NCBI GenBank assembly: GCA_902605935.1
Contig: CACLEI010000005.1
Location: 1-56,139 of the forward strand
Source of the DNA: an uncultured SAR86 cluster bacterium
Lineage (GTDB): Bacteria > Pseudomonadota > Gammaproteobacteria > Magnimaribacterales > Magnimaribacteraceae
Length of the DNA stretch: 56,139 bases
Direction: 5' to 3'
Under the pieces are notes generated by a model. The model did not search any database. It saw only the letters and a list, made by a program, of their open reading frames with translations, and was not told where the DNA came from. The position numbers were made by a program, and so were the translations under genes. Positions 9,105 through 17,356 of this stretch are shown here, piece after piece; positions within the stretch are counted from its first letter, which is position 1, and each line of letters starts with the position of its first letter.

Positions 9105-9876
9105 TTTGCCAGTTTGGTTTTCTTTTATCTAAGAATGCTTCAACACCTTCTTTTTGGTCTTTTGTATCAAATAAATTTACAAAAGGTTCAAGTTCTTCTC
9201 GATAAGGTTCGCTAGAAAGACGTGCTTTATGAATTAACTCCTTGCACTGTGCAATGCTAATAGGACTTTGGTTAGCAACGGAAGTGGCAATAGATAAAGC
9301 GGTTTCTAAAGCCTTTCCATCTTCGACCTTTTCTTCAATTAACCCAATTTTAAGGGCTATATCAGGTCTAATTTGTTCACCAGTTAAAATAATTTTTTTA
9401 GCCCAGCCTTCTCCAACTAGTCTTGGTAGTACTTGAGTCCCGCCTCCGCACGGCAATAAACCTACTTTAGGTTCAGGCAGGGCAAGTACTGCTTTTTCTT
9501 CAGCGACTCTAATATCACAAGCTAATGCACACTCGAGTCCTCCTCCCATAGCAAATCCATTGATAGCGGCGATAGACACACCTCTAAATTTACTTAGCGA
9601 GTTGAAGGCTTTTGAAAATGCATTACTCATTTCCTTAGCTGCATCTTTCCCTCCTTCTTGGAATACTTTAAGGTCAGCTCCTGCAGAAAAGAACTTTTCT
9701 CCCTGTCCAGTTATAACTAAAGAAAAGATCCCATCATCTTGATTGAGATGCTCAATAATTTCTTCTAATCCTGCTAGGCTCTCAAGATCCCATGTATTAG
9801 CACTAGGATTATTTATAGTAATCTTGGCAATATTATCTATTTTTTCGAGTATTAATTTTTCAGTCATAATTTTCAT
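9097..9876 (-). CDS. Enoyl-CoA hydratase (methacrylyl-CoA hydratase role likely)
   Basis: This 259-residue crotonase has both acid residues expected for hydration: the Glu in MGGGLECALACD and the Glu in LPEPKVGLLPCGGGTQ. The oxyanion segment FSAGADLKVF is near residue 63. The position between an acyl-CoA dehydrogenase and the hydroxyisobutyryl-CoA hydrolase suggests it hydrates methacrylyl-CoA. The ATG at 9876 overlaps the stop of the dehydrogenase as ATGA; a second ATG three codons in is also possible. Substrate assignment is by context. Confidence 0.9.
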   Translation of the reverse strand: MKIMTEKLILEKIDNIAKITINNPSANTWDLESLAGLEEIIEHLNQDDGIFSLVITGQGEKFFSAGADLKVFQEGGKDAAKEMSNAFSKAFNSLSKFRGVSIAAINGFAMGGGLECALACDIRVAEEKAVLALPEPKVGLLPCGGGTQVLPRLVGEGWAKKIILTGEQIRPDIALKIGLIEEKVEDGKALETALSIATSVANQSPISIAQCKELIHKARLSSEPYREELEPFVNLFDTKDQKEGVEAFLDKRKPNWQNA

Positions 9877-11033
9877 TGGATTATTGAGGCTGCATCTTCC
9901 ATTATCATTCTTCGCCCAATTATCATTTTCATAATTTCGTTAGTACCTTCTAGTATTTGATGGACCCTTACATCTCTTACATATCTTTCTAAAGGGTACT
10001 CTTGAATATATCCGTAACCTCCAAATATTTGAAGAGCTTCATTGCAAACATTAAAACCTACATCAGTAGCAAATCTTTTTGCCATTGCTGAATAGATGGT
10101 TGCTTCAGAATCATTTTTATCAACTTTTGAAGCTGCAAGTCTTGTCATAGTTCTGGCTGCAATAAGCTCAGTGACCATATCAGCAATCTTGAATTGCATA
10201 GTCTGAAATTCAGATATCTTTTTCCCAAATTGTTCTCTTTGATTCATATAGATCTGGGCTTCTTCTAATGCAGATTGAGCTGTTCCTATAGAGCAGGTTG
10301 CTATATTTATTCGACCTCCATCCAATCCTTGCATAGCGATTTTGAAACCATTACCTTCTTCTCCTACTAAATTCTTTTTAGAAACTTTCACATCAGTCAA
10401 AGACACCAATCTTGTTGGTTGATTTTTCCAACCCATCTTAGGCTCATTTTTCCCATACTCTATGCCTGGTAAGTCAGCTGGAATCAGAAAACATGAAATA
10501 CCTTTCGCACCTGAATCACCCGTTCTGGCCATCAACACAAGACAATCTGTAGCTCCAGATCCTGATATGAAAGCCTTTGAACCATTTAGAATGTAATTAT
10601 CACCATCTTTCTTAGCTGTAGTGCGCAAAGAAGCGGAATCTGAACCTGAACCAGGTTCAGTCAAACAATAAGAGGCAAGCTTCTCACCTGAGCTGAGTTG
10701 AGGAAACCATTCTGTTTTTAATTCTTCTGAACCAAATTTACTGACCATCCAAATCGCCATATTATGAATTGTCATAAAAGCTGTAGTGCTTGTGCATCCT
10801 TGGGCTAACTGTTCAAAAACTATTGAAGCATCCAGTCTACCTAAACCCATTCCCCCTAGATTAGTATCAACATAGAGTGATAAGAAACCTAACTCTCCAG
10901 CTTTCTGAAGAGTTTCTTTAGGGAAAAAAGCTTCTTTATCCCATTCAGCAGCATTAGGTTTCAGTTCTTTATCAGAAAAGCTTTTTGCTAAGTCCCTGTA
11001 ATGTTTTTGATCAGAATTTAAATCGAAATCCAT
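9873..11033 (-). CDS. Acyl-CoA dehydrogenase (isobutyryl-CoA dehydrogenase likely)
   Basis: This 386-residue flavoprotein carries the acyl-CoA dehydrogenase signatures YCLTEPGSGSDSASL (near residue 120) and FGKKISEFQTMQFKIADM. The C-terminal segment RDVRVHQILEGTNEI contains the catalytic Glu. Within the valine cluster it most likely converts isobutyryl-CoA to methacrylyl-CoA and passes electrons to ETF. The gene starts three bases after mmsA ends and overlaps the hydratase gene by four bases, so the cluster is tightly coupled. Chain-length preference is inferred from neighbours only. Confidence 0.92.
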   Translation of the reverse strand: MDFDLNSDQKHYRDLAKSFSDKELKPNAAEWDKEAFFPKETLQKAGELGFLSLYVDTNLGGMGLGRLDASIVFEQLAQGCTSTTAFMTIHNMAIWMVSKFGSEELKTEWFPQLSSGEKLASYCLTEPGSGSDSASLRTTAKKDGDNYILNGSKAFISGSGATDCLVLMARTGDSGAKGISCFLIPADLPGIEYGKNEPKMGWKNQPTRLVSLTDVKVSKKNLVGEEGNGFKIAMQGLDGGRINIATCSIGTAQSALEEAQIYMNQREQFGKKISEFQTMQFKIADMVTELIAARTMTRLAASKVDKNDSEATIYSAMAKRFATDVGFNVCNEALQIFGGYGYIQEYPLERYVRDVRVHQILEGTNEIMKMIIGRRMIMEDAASIIQ

Positions 11034-11036
11034 GAA

Positions 11037-12527
11037 CTACTCCAGATTGATGGTTAAGTTTTTTGTGCTTTCCTCATCTTCTTCAAACCATCTTTCAGTT
11101 ACAGTCTTGGTCTCTGTATAAAACCTAACTGCCTGCTTCCCATAGGCATGAAGATCTCCATAAAAGGATTGTTTCCAACCAGTAAATGAAAAGAAAGGTA
11201 GTGGAACAGGTATAGGTACATTTATTCCTACTTGGCCAACTTCAATTTCATGTCTGAATTTTCTTGCAGACCTGCCAGATGCTGTAAATATAGAAGTCCC
11301 ATTACCGTATGGATTTGCGTTTACTAACTCTATTGCCCCTTCTAAAGTGTCAACTTCGATGCAGAGTAAAACAGGTCCAAATATCTCTGTTTTATATATT
11401 TCAGATTCAGTCTTTACACCAGAAAATAAGGTAGTACCAATCCAGTTCCCATCAGGAAATCCTTCAACCTCACAATTGCTTCCATCTATTAGGCATGTTG
11501 CTTCGCTTTTTCCTTTTTCTATCAAACCAGTAATCTTTTCTTTAGCTTGAGCGCTAATGACAGGGCCAAATCCAGATTCTTTTGAGTCCCATGGACCTGG
11601 TTTCACGATTTCCATTTCTTTCTTAAGGTCTTCGATCCATTCCTTCGAAGAACCCACAAAAACAGCTACACTAATCGCCATGCATCTTTGACCTGCGGCT
11701 CCAACTGAAGCTCCCACTAAACTATCAATAGTTTTATTTTTATTCGCATCTGGCATCACAACCATATGATTCTTAGCCCCAGCGAAAGATTGAACTCTTT
11801 TTAGATGTTCAGTTCCTGTTTTATAAATATATTGGCCAACGGGAACTGATCCAACAAATGAAATAGCTCTTATGTCAGGATGTCTAATAAGCTGGTCTAC
11901 TTGATCTTTACCGCCATGGATTACCTGCAGGAGATTTGGAGGTGCACCAGCTTCTGTAAAAAGTTCAGCAAGTTTATTGGAGGTCATAGGATCTTGCTCA
12001 GAAGGCTTAAGAATAAAAGTGTTGCCACAGGCTATCGCCATCGGGAACATCCACAGAGGTATCATGGCAGGAAAATTGAATGGAGTTATACCTAAACAAA
12101 CACCTAGAGACTGAGTATAACTGTAAGAATCTATTTCTCTTGCAACATTTTCAACAGTTTCACCCATTAATAAAGGAGTTATATTCGCTGCTTGCTCAAC
12201 GACCTCTATACCTCTCCATACATCACCTTTAGCATCTTCAAAAGTTTTTCCATTCTCTTTACTAAGGATTTCAGCTATTTCATCTTGATTAATTTTTAGA
12301 AGATCTTGATATTTCATCATGACTCTAGATCTTTCAGGGGGAGGAGTTTCTCTCCAAGAGAAAAAAGCTTCTTTAGCAGAAGATATGGCACTCTCGATTT
12401 CTTCATCGGTAGCGCATGGAGCTTCGCAAAGAACTTCTTGTGTGGCTGGGTTTAGAACTTCAATCCAATTTTTTGTAGTACTCTTAACTGAGCTGCCGCC
12501 TATAAAGAGATTCAATTTTTCAGTCAT
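11037..12527 (-). CDS. mmsA: CoA-acylating methylmalonate-semialdehyde dehydrogenase
   Basis: This is a 496-residue aldehyde dehydrogenase. The block [19 protein letters not shown], the NAD-site segment [24 protein letters not shown] and the active-site Cys282 within [11 protein letters not shown] are specific to the MmsA branch, which makes propionyl-CoA from methylmalonate semialdehyde without a separate ligase. It is the first gene of the minus-strand valine run, and its promoter must lie in the 87 bases shared with the divergent nitronate monooxygenase gene. I could not identify a convincing operator there. Confidence 0.95.
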   Translation of the reverse strand: MTEKLNLFIGGSSVKSTTKNWIEVLNPATQEVLCEAPCATDEEIESAISSAKEAFFSWRETPPPERSRVMMKYQDLLKINQDEIAEILSKENGKTFEDAKGDVWRGIEVVEQAANITPLLMGETVENVAREIDSYSYTQSLGVCLGITPFNFPAMIPLWMFPMAIACGNTFILKPSEQDPMTSNKLAELFTEAGAPPNLLQVIHGGKDQVDQLIRHPDIRAISFVGSVPVGQYIYKTGTEHLKRVQSFAGAKNHMVVMPDANKNKTIDSLVGASVGAAGQRCMAISVAVFVGSSKEWIEDLKKEMEIVKPGPWDSKESGFGPVISAQAKEKITGLIEKGKSEATCLIDGSNCEVEGFPDGNWIGTTLFSGVKTESEIYKTEIFGPVLLCIEVDTLEGAIELVNANPYGNGTSIFTASGRSARKFRHEIEVGQVGINVPIPVPLPFFSFTGWKQSFYGDLHAYGKQAVRFYTETKTVTERWFEEDEESTKNLTINLE

Positions 12528-12614
12528 AAAGTATTTCTTCTTAATTTATCTGAAGTATCTTACTATCTTTCTTAGAAACTGATATAAATTGAATTAAATC
12601 GCGGGGAGAAAAAG

Positions 12615-13589
12615 ATGCTAAAAACAAGAATTACAGATTTATTTGGAATAGAACATCCAGTGATACAAGGTGGAATGCAATGGGTTGGATATGCCGAGTT
12701 GGTATCGGCGGTATCCAATGCAGGAGCGTTAGGAATTTTAACTGCGTTAACCCAACCTACACCTGAAGATTTAGCGAAAGAGATAGATAGGACTAGAGAA
12801 ATGACCGACAAGCCTTTTGGAGTAAACCTCACTGTACTGCCAACTATCAATCCTCCTCCTTATGAAGAATATGCTCAAGCTATTGTTGGGTCAGGGGTAA
12901 AGATCGTTGAAACTGCGGGACGCAGTCCAGAACCCTTTATGGAATTATTTAAAGAGTATGACGTGAAAGTCATCCATAAATGTACTTCAGTAAGGCATGC
13001 TTTAAAAGCTCAATCTGTGGGTGTAAGTGCAATAACAATTGATGGTTTTGAGTGTGCTGGTCATCCTGGTGAAGATGACATTCCTTCCTTAGTTCTTTTA
13101 CCACAAGCAGCAGAAGCTTTAGATGTACCTGTAGCGGGCTGTGGAGGATTTAGCGATGCTAAAAGCATGGTTGCAGCATTAGCTCTAGGCGGAGAAGCAA
13201 TAGTCATGGGCACTCGATTTATGGCTACTCAGGAAGCTGGTATACATCAAAATGTTAAAGAAAAAATGACAGAAGCAGATGAACTCTCTACAAACCTAAT
13301 GTTTAGAACAATGCACAATACAGCAAGAGTTTTTAAAAATTCAATATCTGATCAAGTAGTTGAGATAGAGTCTACAGGTTCTGCTACCTTTGAGGATGTT
13401 AAGGACCTTGTAGCCGGACAAAGGGGAAGAGTCGTTTTTGAAGAGGGAGATCTAGAGCATGGCATATGGTCGGCTGGAATCTCAGTAGCGAGAGTTAAAG
13501 ACGTGCCAACTTGTAAAGAAATGGTTGCTAGGTTAGTTTCAGAGGCAGAGGAGATCATAGACGGAAGACTGCAGTCGGTTAAGGCTTAA
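12615..13589 (+). CDS. Nitronate monooxygenase (2-nitropropane dioxygenase family)
   Basis: This 324-residue FMN TIM-barrel has the family opening LFGIEHPVIQGGMQWVGYAEL and the middle motif GFECAGHPGEDD with VAGCGGFSDAKS, followed by GGEAIVMGTRFMAT for phosphate binding. Enzymes of this family oxidise alkyl nitronates such as propionate 3-nitronate; many bacterial copies have no tested substrate. A GGGGAG ribosome site lies eight bases before the ATG. It is divergent from mmsA and co-oriented with the small DUF1330 gene ten bases downstream. Confidence 0.9.
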   Translation: MLKTRITDLFGIEHPVIQGGMQWVGYAELVSAVSNAGALGILTALTQPTPEDLAKEIDRTREMTDKPFGVNLTVLPTINPPPYEEYAQAIVGSGVKIVETAGRSPEPFMELFKEYDVKVIHKCTSVRHALKAQSVGVSAITIDGFECAGHPGEDDIPSLVLLPQAAEALDVPVAGCGGFSDAKSMVAALALGGEAIVMGTRFMATQEAGIHQNVKEKMTEADELSTNLMFRTMHNTARVFKNSISDQVVEIESTGSATFEDVKDLVAGQRGRVVFEEGDLEHGIWSAGISVARVKDVPTCKEMVARLVSEAEEIIDGRLQSVKA

Positions 13590-13599
13590 GGAGATATCA

Positions 13600-13917
13600 A
13601 TGGAAGATGTGAAAGTATATATGGTTGTAAACCTTGAAATTGAAGATAAAGATACTTATCTTAAATATGAAAAAGGTTTTTTCCCTATCTTAAAAAAACA
13701 TGGTGGTGAGTTTTTAACATTTGATGACTCATTTAGACATCTGGAGGGGCCAGAACCTCTATCTGGAGGTCGAGTAATAATATTTTCTTTTCCATCTGAA
13801 GCTGCAGCAGACGGATGGTACAATGATCCCGAATATCAAGAACTATCAAAGTTTAGAAAAGAAGGTGCTCCATTACGCTCATTGAGTCTAATAAAAGGTT
13901 TACCTCCAAGGTCCTGA
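13600..13917 (+). CDS. DUF1330 family protein
   Basis: This is a 105-residue protein of the dimeric alpha/beta-barrel fold. The segments VYMVVNLEIEDKDTYLKYEK, GGEFLTFD and VIIFSFPSEAAADGWYNDPEYQ match the DUF1330 pattern, in which a small monomer binds an unidentified ligand. An AAGGAG ribosome site overlaps the stop codon of the nitronate monooxygenase gene, so the two are probably co-translated and may act on related compounds. No catalytic role is established for the family. Confidence 0.85.
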   Translation: MEDVKVYMVVNLEIEDKDTYLKYEKGFFPILKKHGGEFLTFDDSFRHLEGPEPLSGGRVIIFSFPSEAAADGWYNDPEYQELSKFRKEGAPLRSLSLIKGLPPRS

Positions 13918-13918
13918 T

Positions 13919-14104
13919 TTATTCAAAAAAAGTGAAGTAAATTAGAAGAAGAAGCATCACATCAACAAACATCAGCACACTGATTGACGTACAGCCATAA
14001 GATATTTCTTCTTTGTGTAACGATTTATGGATTGAGAAGGAAAAGTATAAAAAAACAAGAAGGAAAAAAATTTTTATCACTGAATCAAACCCATTTTTTT
14101 GCAA
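13919..14104 (-). CDS. Possible small membrane protein (weak)
   Basis: An open frame of 61 codons with a TTG start encodes two hydrophobic stretches (IKIFFLLVFLYFSF and a stretch around LMFVDVMLLLLIYF). It overlaps the last 20 bases of the alpha/beta hydrolase gene on the same strand and nearly fills the gap before the convergent DUF1330 gene. I see no ribosome site and recognise no family. It could be a small inner-membrane protein or chance in AT-rich DNA; apart from it, the roughly 170-base gap holds nothing I can support. Confidence 0.2.
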   Translation of the reverse strand: MQKNGFDSVIKIFFLLVFLYFSFSIHKSLHKEEISYGCTSISVLMFVDVMLLLLIYFTFFE

Positions 14105-14960
14105 TATCCTTTATAGCTGCTGCCAAATCTAATGGCTGGTCCAATAGGACATGATGAGCTGCTTTTTCTATCGCCAACATTGGAGTATTCTCAGGAACAT
14201 TCTCTCTCATAAAATTTAGAATTTCATCTGTCATCATATTGCTTTCAGTTCCGTAAATAATTCCAAGATTACATTTAAGTTCAAAAGCTTGATTCTTTGT
14301 CATATGAGAAAAACCTAATTTATCAAATATTGTATCGTCAAATTTCCACTGATACCCATCTTGAACTTCTCTGATAGACCATTCAGCTATGTATTTAACT
14401 AAAAATTCATTTTCACATTCCTGCTCTGGAGTCAGCCTAAATCTCTCCAAAATAGCATCTCTTGTAGGGTAGGTTTTTATTCTTCTTATAGGCCCACTTC
14501 TTACATGAGTTGAATAGTCATAGGTTGGTGGCCTGATGGGTGAATCTATCATTATTATCCCCCCAAGCTTTTTGTCAGATATAGTGCCAGCAAAAGCACT
14601 CATGAAACCTCCCATGCTGTGTCCACAAATTATTGGATCAGATATCTCAAAAAAGCCACTGTCTTCAGCTACTGATAAGATTTCTTTAGCATAAAGTTTA
14701 GCAGAGTAGTCTTCTCTATGATCACTATCACCCATACCGGACATATCTATTGCACTAATTTGAAAATCTTCCAATAATAATGGAGCTATGAAGTCCCACC
14801 AGTGAGAATGACTTCCGCTGCCATGAACTAGAACCATGCCAGGTTTAGTTGCGTCGCCCCAATGTTGATAGTGAACAGTTCCATTATCGACATCTATACT
14901 CCTTTGTTCCTTTGGTATGGACAAGGCTTCTTTAAACCATTCAGGATGAGAATTCATCAT
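14085..14960 (-). CDS. Alpha/beta hydrolase
   Basis: This 291-residue serine hydrolase shows the oxyanion motif VLVHGSGSHSHWW near residue 40, the nucleophile elbow ICGHSMGGF near residue 111 and a late His in EKAAHHVLLDQP that fits the catalytic triad. The substrate is not predictable; related proteins include esterases and epoxide-hydrolase-like enzymes. It has no signal peptide, so it should be cytoplasmic. Two Met codons in a row allow either start. It is divergent from the Nudix gene across 86 bases. Confidence 0.88.
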   Translation of the reverse strand: MMNSHPEWFKEALSIPKEQRSIDVDNGTVHYQHWGDATKPGMVLVHGSGSHSHWWDFIAPLLLEDFQISAIDMSGMGDSDHREDYSAKLYAKEILSVAEDSGFFEISDPIICGHSMGGFMSAFAGTISDKKLGGIIMIDSPIRPPTYDYSTHVRSGPIRRIKTYPTRDAILERFRLTPEQECENEFLVKYIAEWSIREVQDGYQWKFDDTIFDKLGFSHMTKNQAFELKCNLGIIYGTESNMMTDEILNFMRENVPENTPMLAIEKAAHHVLLDQPLDLAAAIKDIAKKWV

Positions 14961-15019
14961 TTAGACATTCCTTTGAAATAAATTTATAGTTAATTAAGTT
15001 TTTGAAGATGCTAGTCTAT

Positions 15020-15025
15020 TATAAT
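15020..15025 (+). promoter_or_regulatory. -10 element before the Nudix gene
   Basis: A perfect TATAAT lies 21 bases before the start codon of the Nudix gene in the divergent gap, and an AAGGA ribosome site follows at 15036-15040. I see no good -35 at normal spacing; TTGAAG at 15002 is too close. A start point near 15032 would leave a short leader. Confidence 0.45.
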
Positions 15026-15046
15026 CTTAGACAATAAGGACGATTT

Positions 15047-15895
15047 ATGAAAAATCCATTACAAGGTGCAAATACTCAGATGGCAGACCCGAATGAAGAA
15101 CCGACTGTTCCTCAGGCTGCTGCAACAGTTTTATTGGTTAGAGATTCTAAAGACGAAGGAATAGAAGTCTTTTTAGTTGAAAGGGCATCTAAGGCAAATT
15201 TTGGAGGTGCTTTTGTTTTTCCTGGTGGAAAAGTAGATCCAGAAGATGGCTTGGATAATATGGAGGCAATAACAACTGGCTCATCTGATCAGTACCTTTC
15301 TAATATTCTAGGTGAAGAAAAAGGAGGGCTAGCATACTGGGTGGCCTGTATTAGGGAATGTTTTGAGGAAGCGGGAATATTAATTGCATTTAGGGAAGAT
15401 GGCTCTCCATTCGATCCCTCAGATTCTAATGAAAGGAAAAGATTTATGGAGTATAGAAATAGACTGAATGCTGGAGAAGCTGTATTGGAAGAGATGTGTA
15501 ACAATGAAAAACTAACCCTTGCTACTGAAAGACTTGCCTATTTGGCCCATTGGATAACTCCTAAAATAGAAAAGAGAAGATATACAACTCGTTTCTTTGT
15601 GGCCATTGCACCTCAAGGTCAAGAAGGTCTTCATGATGGCTCAGAGAGTGTAAATAGTTTATGGATTAGACCTGAAGATGCTCTGCAGCAACAAAAAGAT
15701 GGAAAACTTTTGTTGATAATGCCCACTATTAAAAATCTTGAGAGTATTTGTGGTTACTCAAATGTCGAAACACTCCTAGAGGATAAATCCTCAATAGACC
15801 CATTAACAATTCCTGCAATTGAACCTAAATTTTTTATGGAAGATGGAAAAATGGTAGGACTTCTTCCTGGAGATGAAGGTTATGAGGATCATTAA
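15047..15895 (+). CDS. Nudix hydrolase with interrupted Nudix box (NUDT19-like)
   Basis: This 282-residue protein has the two halves of a Nudix box, GGKVDPED (near residue 60) and RECFEEAGI (near residue 103). They are separated by 36 residues instead of the usual seven, so an insert of about 29 residues splits the box. This is the arrangement known from NUDT19/RP2p-type CoA and acyl-CoA diphosphatases. The likely role is hydrolysis of CoA esters or similar nucleotides in the cytoplasm. It overlaps the next gene as TAATG, and a good AAGGA ribosome site precedes its start. Confidence 0.85.
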   Translation: MKNPLQGANTQMADPNEEPTVPQAAATVLLVRDSKDEGIEVFLVERASKANFGGAFVFPGGKVDPEDGLDNMEAITTGSSDQYLSNILGEEKGGLAYWVACIRECFEEAGILIAFREDGSPFDPSDSNERKRFMEYRNRLNAGEAVLEEMCNNEKLTLATERLAYLAHWITPKIEKRRYTTRFFVAIAPQGQEGLHDGSESVNSLWIRPEDALQQQKDGKLLLIMPTIKNLESICGYSNVETLLEDKSSIDPLTIPAIEPKFFMEDGKMVGLLPGDEGYEDH

Positions 15896-16722
15896 TGGAA
15901 GCTGAAAAGGTTATACAAATCTCCCCTTTAATAAGAAGGATAACCGCTGGCAATGGAAGTGTTTTTACTGGCCCTGGAACAAATACCTACTTAGTAGGTA
16001 ATGAAGATGTAACAGTTATTGACCCCGGACCTGCTATGCAAGATCATATCGATGCCATTTTAGCTGCCTCTAAAAATATCAAACAAATACTCGTGACTCA
16101 TACACATCCAGATCATTCTCCTGGAGTTCGTTTACTTAAAAACAAGTTAGATATTCCAGCTTATGGCATGCTTACGAACTCTACGAAAAATCAAGATACA
16201 ACTTTTAGCCCGGAAAGAATTTTAGAAGATGGGGAATTGCTTGAAGAAAATGAATTTTCTTTAGAAGTGGTTCATACGCCCGGTCATGCCTCTAATCATC
16301 TCTGCTTTATTCTGAAGGAAGAGAAATTTATTTTCACAGGAGATCATATTATGAGTGGCTCTACTGTCGTTATAGGACCGCCAGATGGGAATATGAATCA
16401 GTATATAAAGTCATTAGAAAAACTTAAGAACTATGATCTTAAAAAGATAGCACCAGGTCACGGTGATATATTAGAAAACCCTCATGAAGTAGCTGACTGG
16501 ATAATCAGTCATAGATTAGAAAGAGAGAAGAAGGTATTTTCAGCCCTCAAAGAGGCTTCTCGAGGAACGCCCGAATCTTTGGTAGAACGGGTTTATGATG
16601 ATGTAGATTCCTCTTTATTTCCTATCGCAAAAGCTTCGCTTTTAGCCCACTTAATAAAACTTGAAGAAGATAAGGTTATTGCAAAAGAAGGCGAAGAATA
16701 TATTTGGCAAGAACTTAATTAA
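15895..16722 (+). CDS. Metallo-beta-lactamase-fold hydrolase (LACTB2-like)
   Basis: This 275-residue protein has the zinc motif THTHPDHSPG near residue 70, then VVHTPGHASNHLCF, FTGDHIMSG and APGHGDILENP, which supply the remaining metal ligands. The extended C-terminal domain, with LVERVYDDVD, resembles LACTB2, a metal-dependent ribonuclease or hydrolase of this superfamily. The start codon overlaps the Nudix stop, so the two are co-translated. The 3' end overlaps the convergent msrA gene by eight bases. The substrate is uncertain. Confidence 0.87.
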   Translation: MEAEKVIQISPLIRRITAGNGSVFTGPGTNTYLVGNEDVTVIDPGPAMQDHIDAILAASKNIKQILVTHTHPDHSPGVRLLKNKLDIPAYGMLTNSTKNQDTTFSPERILEDGELLEENEFSLEVVHTPGHASNHLCFILKEEKFIFTGDHIMSGSTVVIGPPDGNMNQYIKSLEKLKNYDLKKIAPGHGDILENPHEVADWIISHRLEREKKVFSALKEASRGTPESLVERVYDDVDSSLFPIAKASLLAHLIKLEEDKVIAKEGEEYIWQELN

Positions 16723-17356
16723 TTTCTACTCCTGTGCCGGCTAGAGCACAATAACCATCAGGATTTTTAGCTAGATATTGCTGATGATAATGTTCTGCAT
16801 AATAAAAGATACCAGCTTCCTTAACTTCAGTCGTAATTGAGCCAAATCCATTTAGGTCTAATTGAGATTGATATTTTTGTTTTGTCTCAGCAATGATTTC
16901 TTTCTCTTCCTCTGAGGAGTAATAAATGCCTGATCTATATTGGGTACCCATATCATTCCCTTGTCTCATGCCTTGAGTAGGATCATGATCTTCCCAAAAT
17001 GTTTTTAGTAATGATTCATAACTTATAATTTTAGGATCATAAATAACAAGCACAACCTCATTATGTCCTGTAAAACCGGTACAAACTTCTTTATAGGATG
17101 GATTTTTTGTAAAGCCACCTGCGTATCCGGCTGAAGTAGTATAGACGCCATCTAATTCCCAAAACCTTCTCTCGACACCCCAAAAACATCCCATTCCAAA
17201 TATGGCTTGTTTTAGGTGATCTGGAAAAGGACCTTTTAATGGCGTTCCCTTTACAAAGTGGTGCTCTGGAACTTCAACTTCCTCTTCTCTGCCAATCAAA
17301 GCTTCAGATTCAAGAGGTAGGATGCTTTTTTTATTTAGTAAATCTATTAGCGACAT
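16715..17356 (-). CDS. msrA: Peptide-methionine (S)-S-oxide reductase
   Basis: This 213-residue enzyme reduces methionine S-sulfoxide in proteins. The catalytic Cys57 is in FGMGCFWGVERRFW, followed by GYAGGFTKNPSY and WEDHDPTQGMRQGND, all diagnostic of MsrA. A resolving Cys lies in the C-terminal GYCALAGTGVEIN, as in the E. coli-type enzyme. There is no signal peptide, so it is cytosolic. Its start overlaps the acs stop as TAATG, an unusual operon partner that implies co-translation. Confidence 0.95.
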   Translation of the reverse strand: MSLIDLLNKKSILPLESEALIGREEEVEVPEHHFVKGTPLKGPFPDHLKQAIFGMGCFWGVERRFWELDGVYTTSAGYAGGFTKNPSYKEVCTGFTGHNEVVLVIYDPKIISYESLLKTFWEDHDPTQGMRQGNDMGTQYRSGIYYSSEEEKEIIAETKQKYQSQLDLNGFGSITTEVKEAGIFYYAEHYHQQYLAKNPDGYCALAGTGVEIN

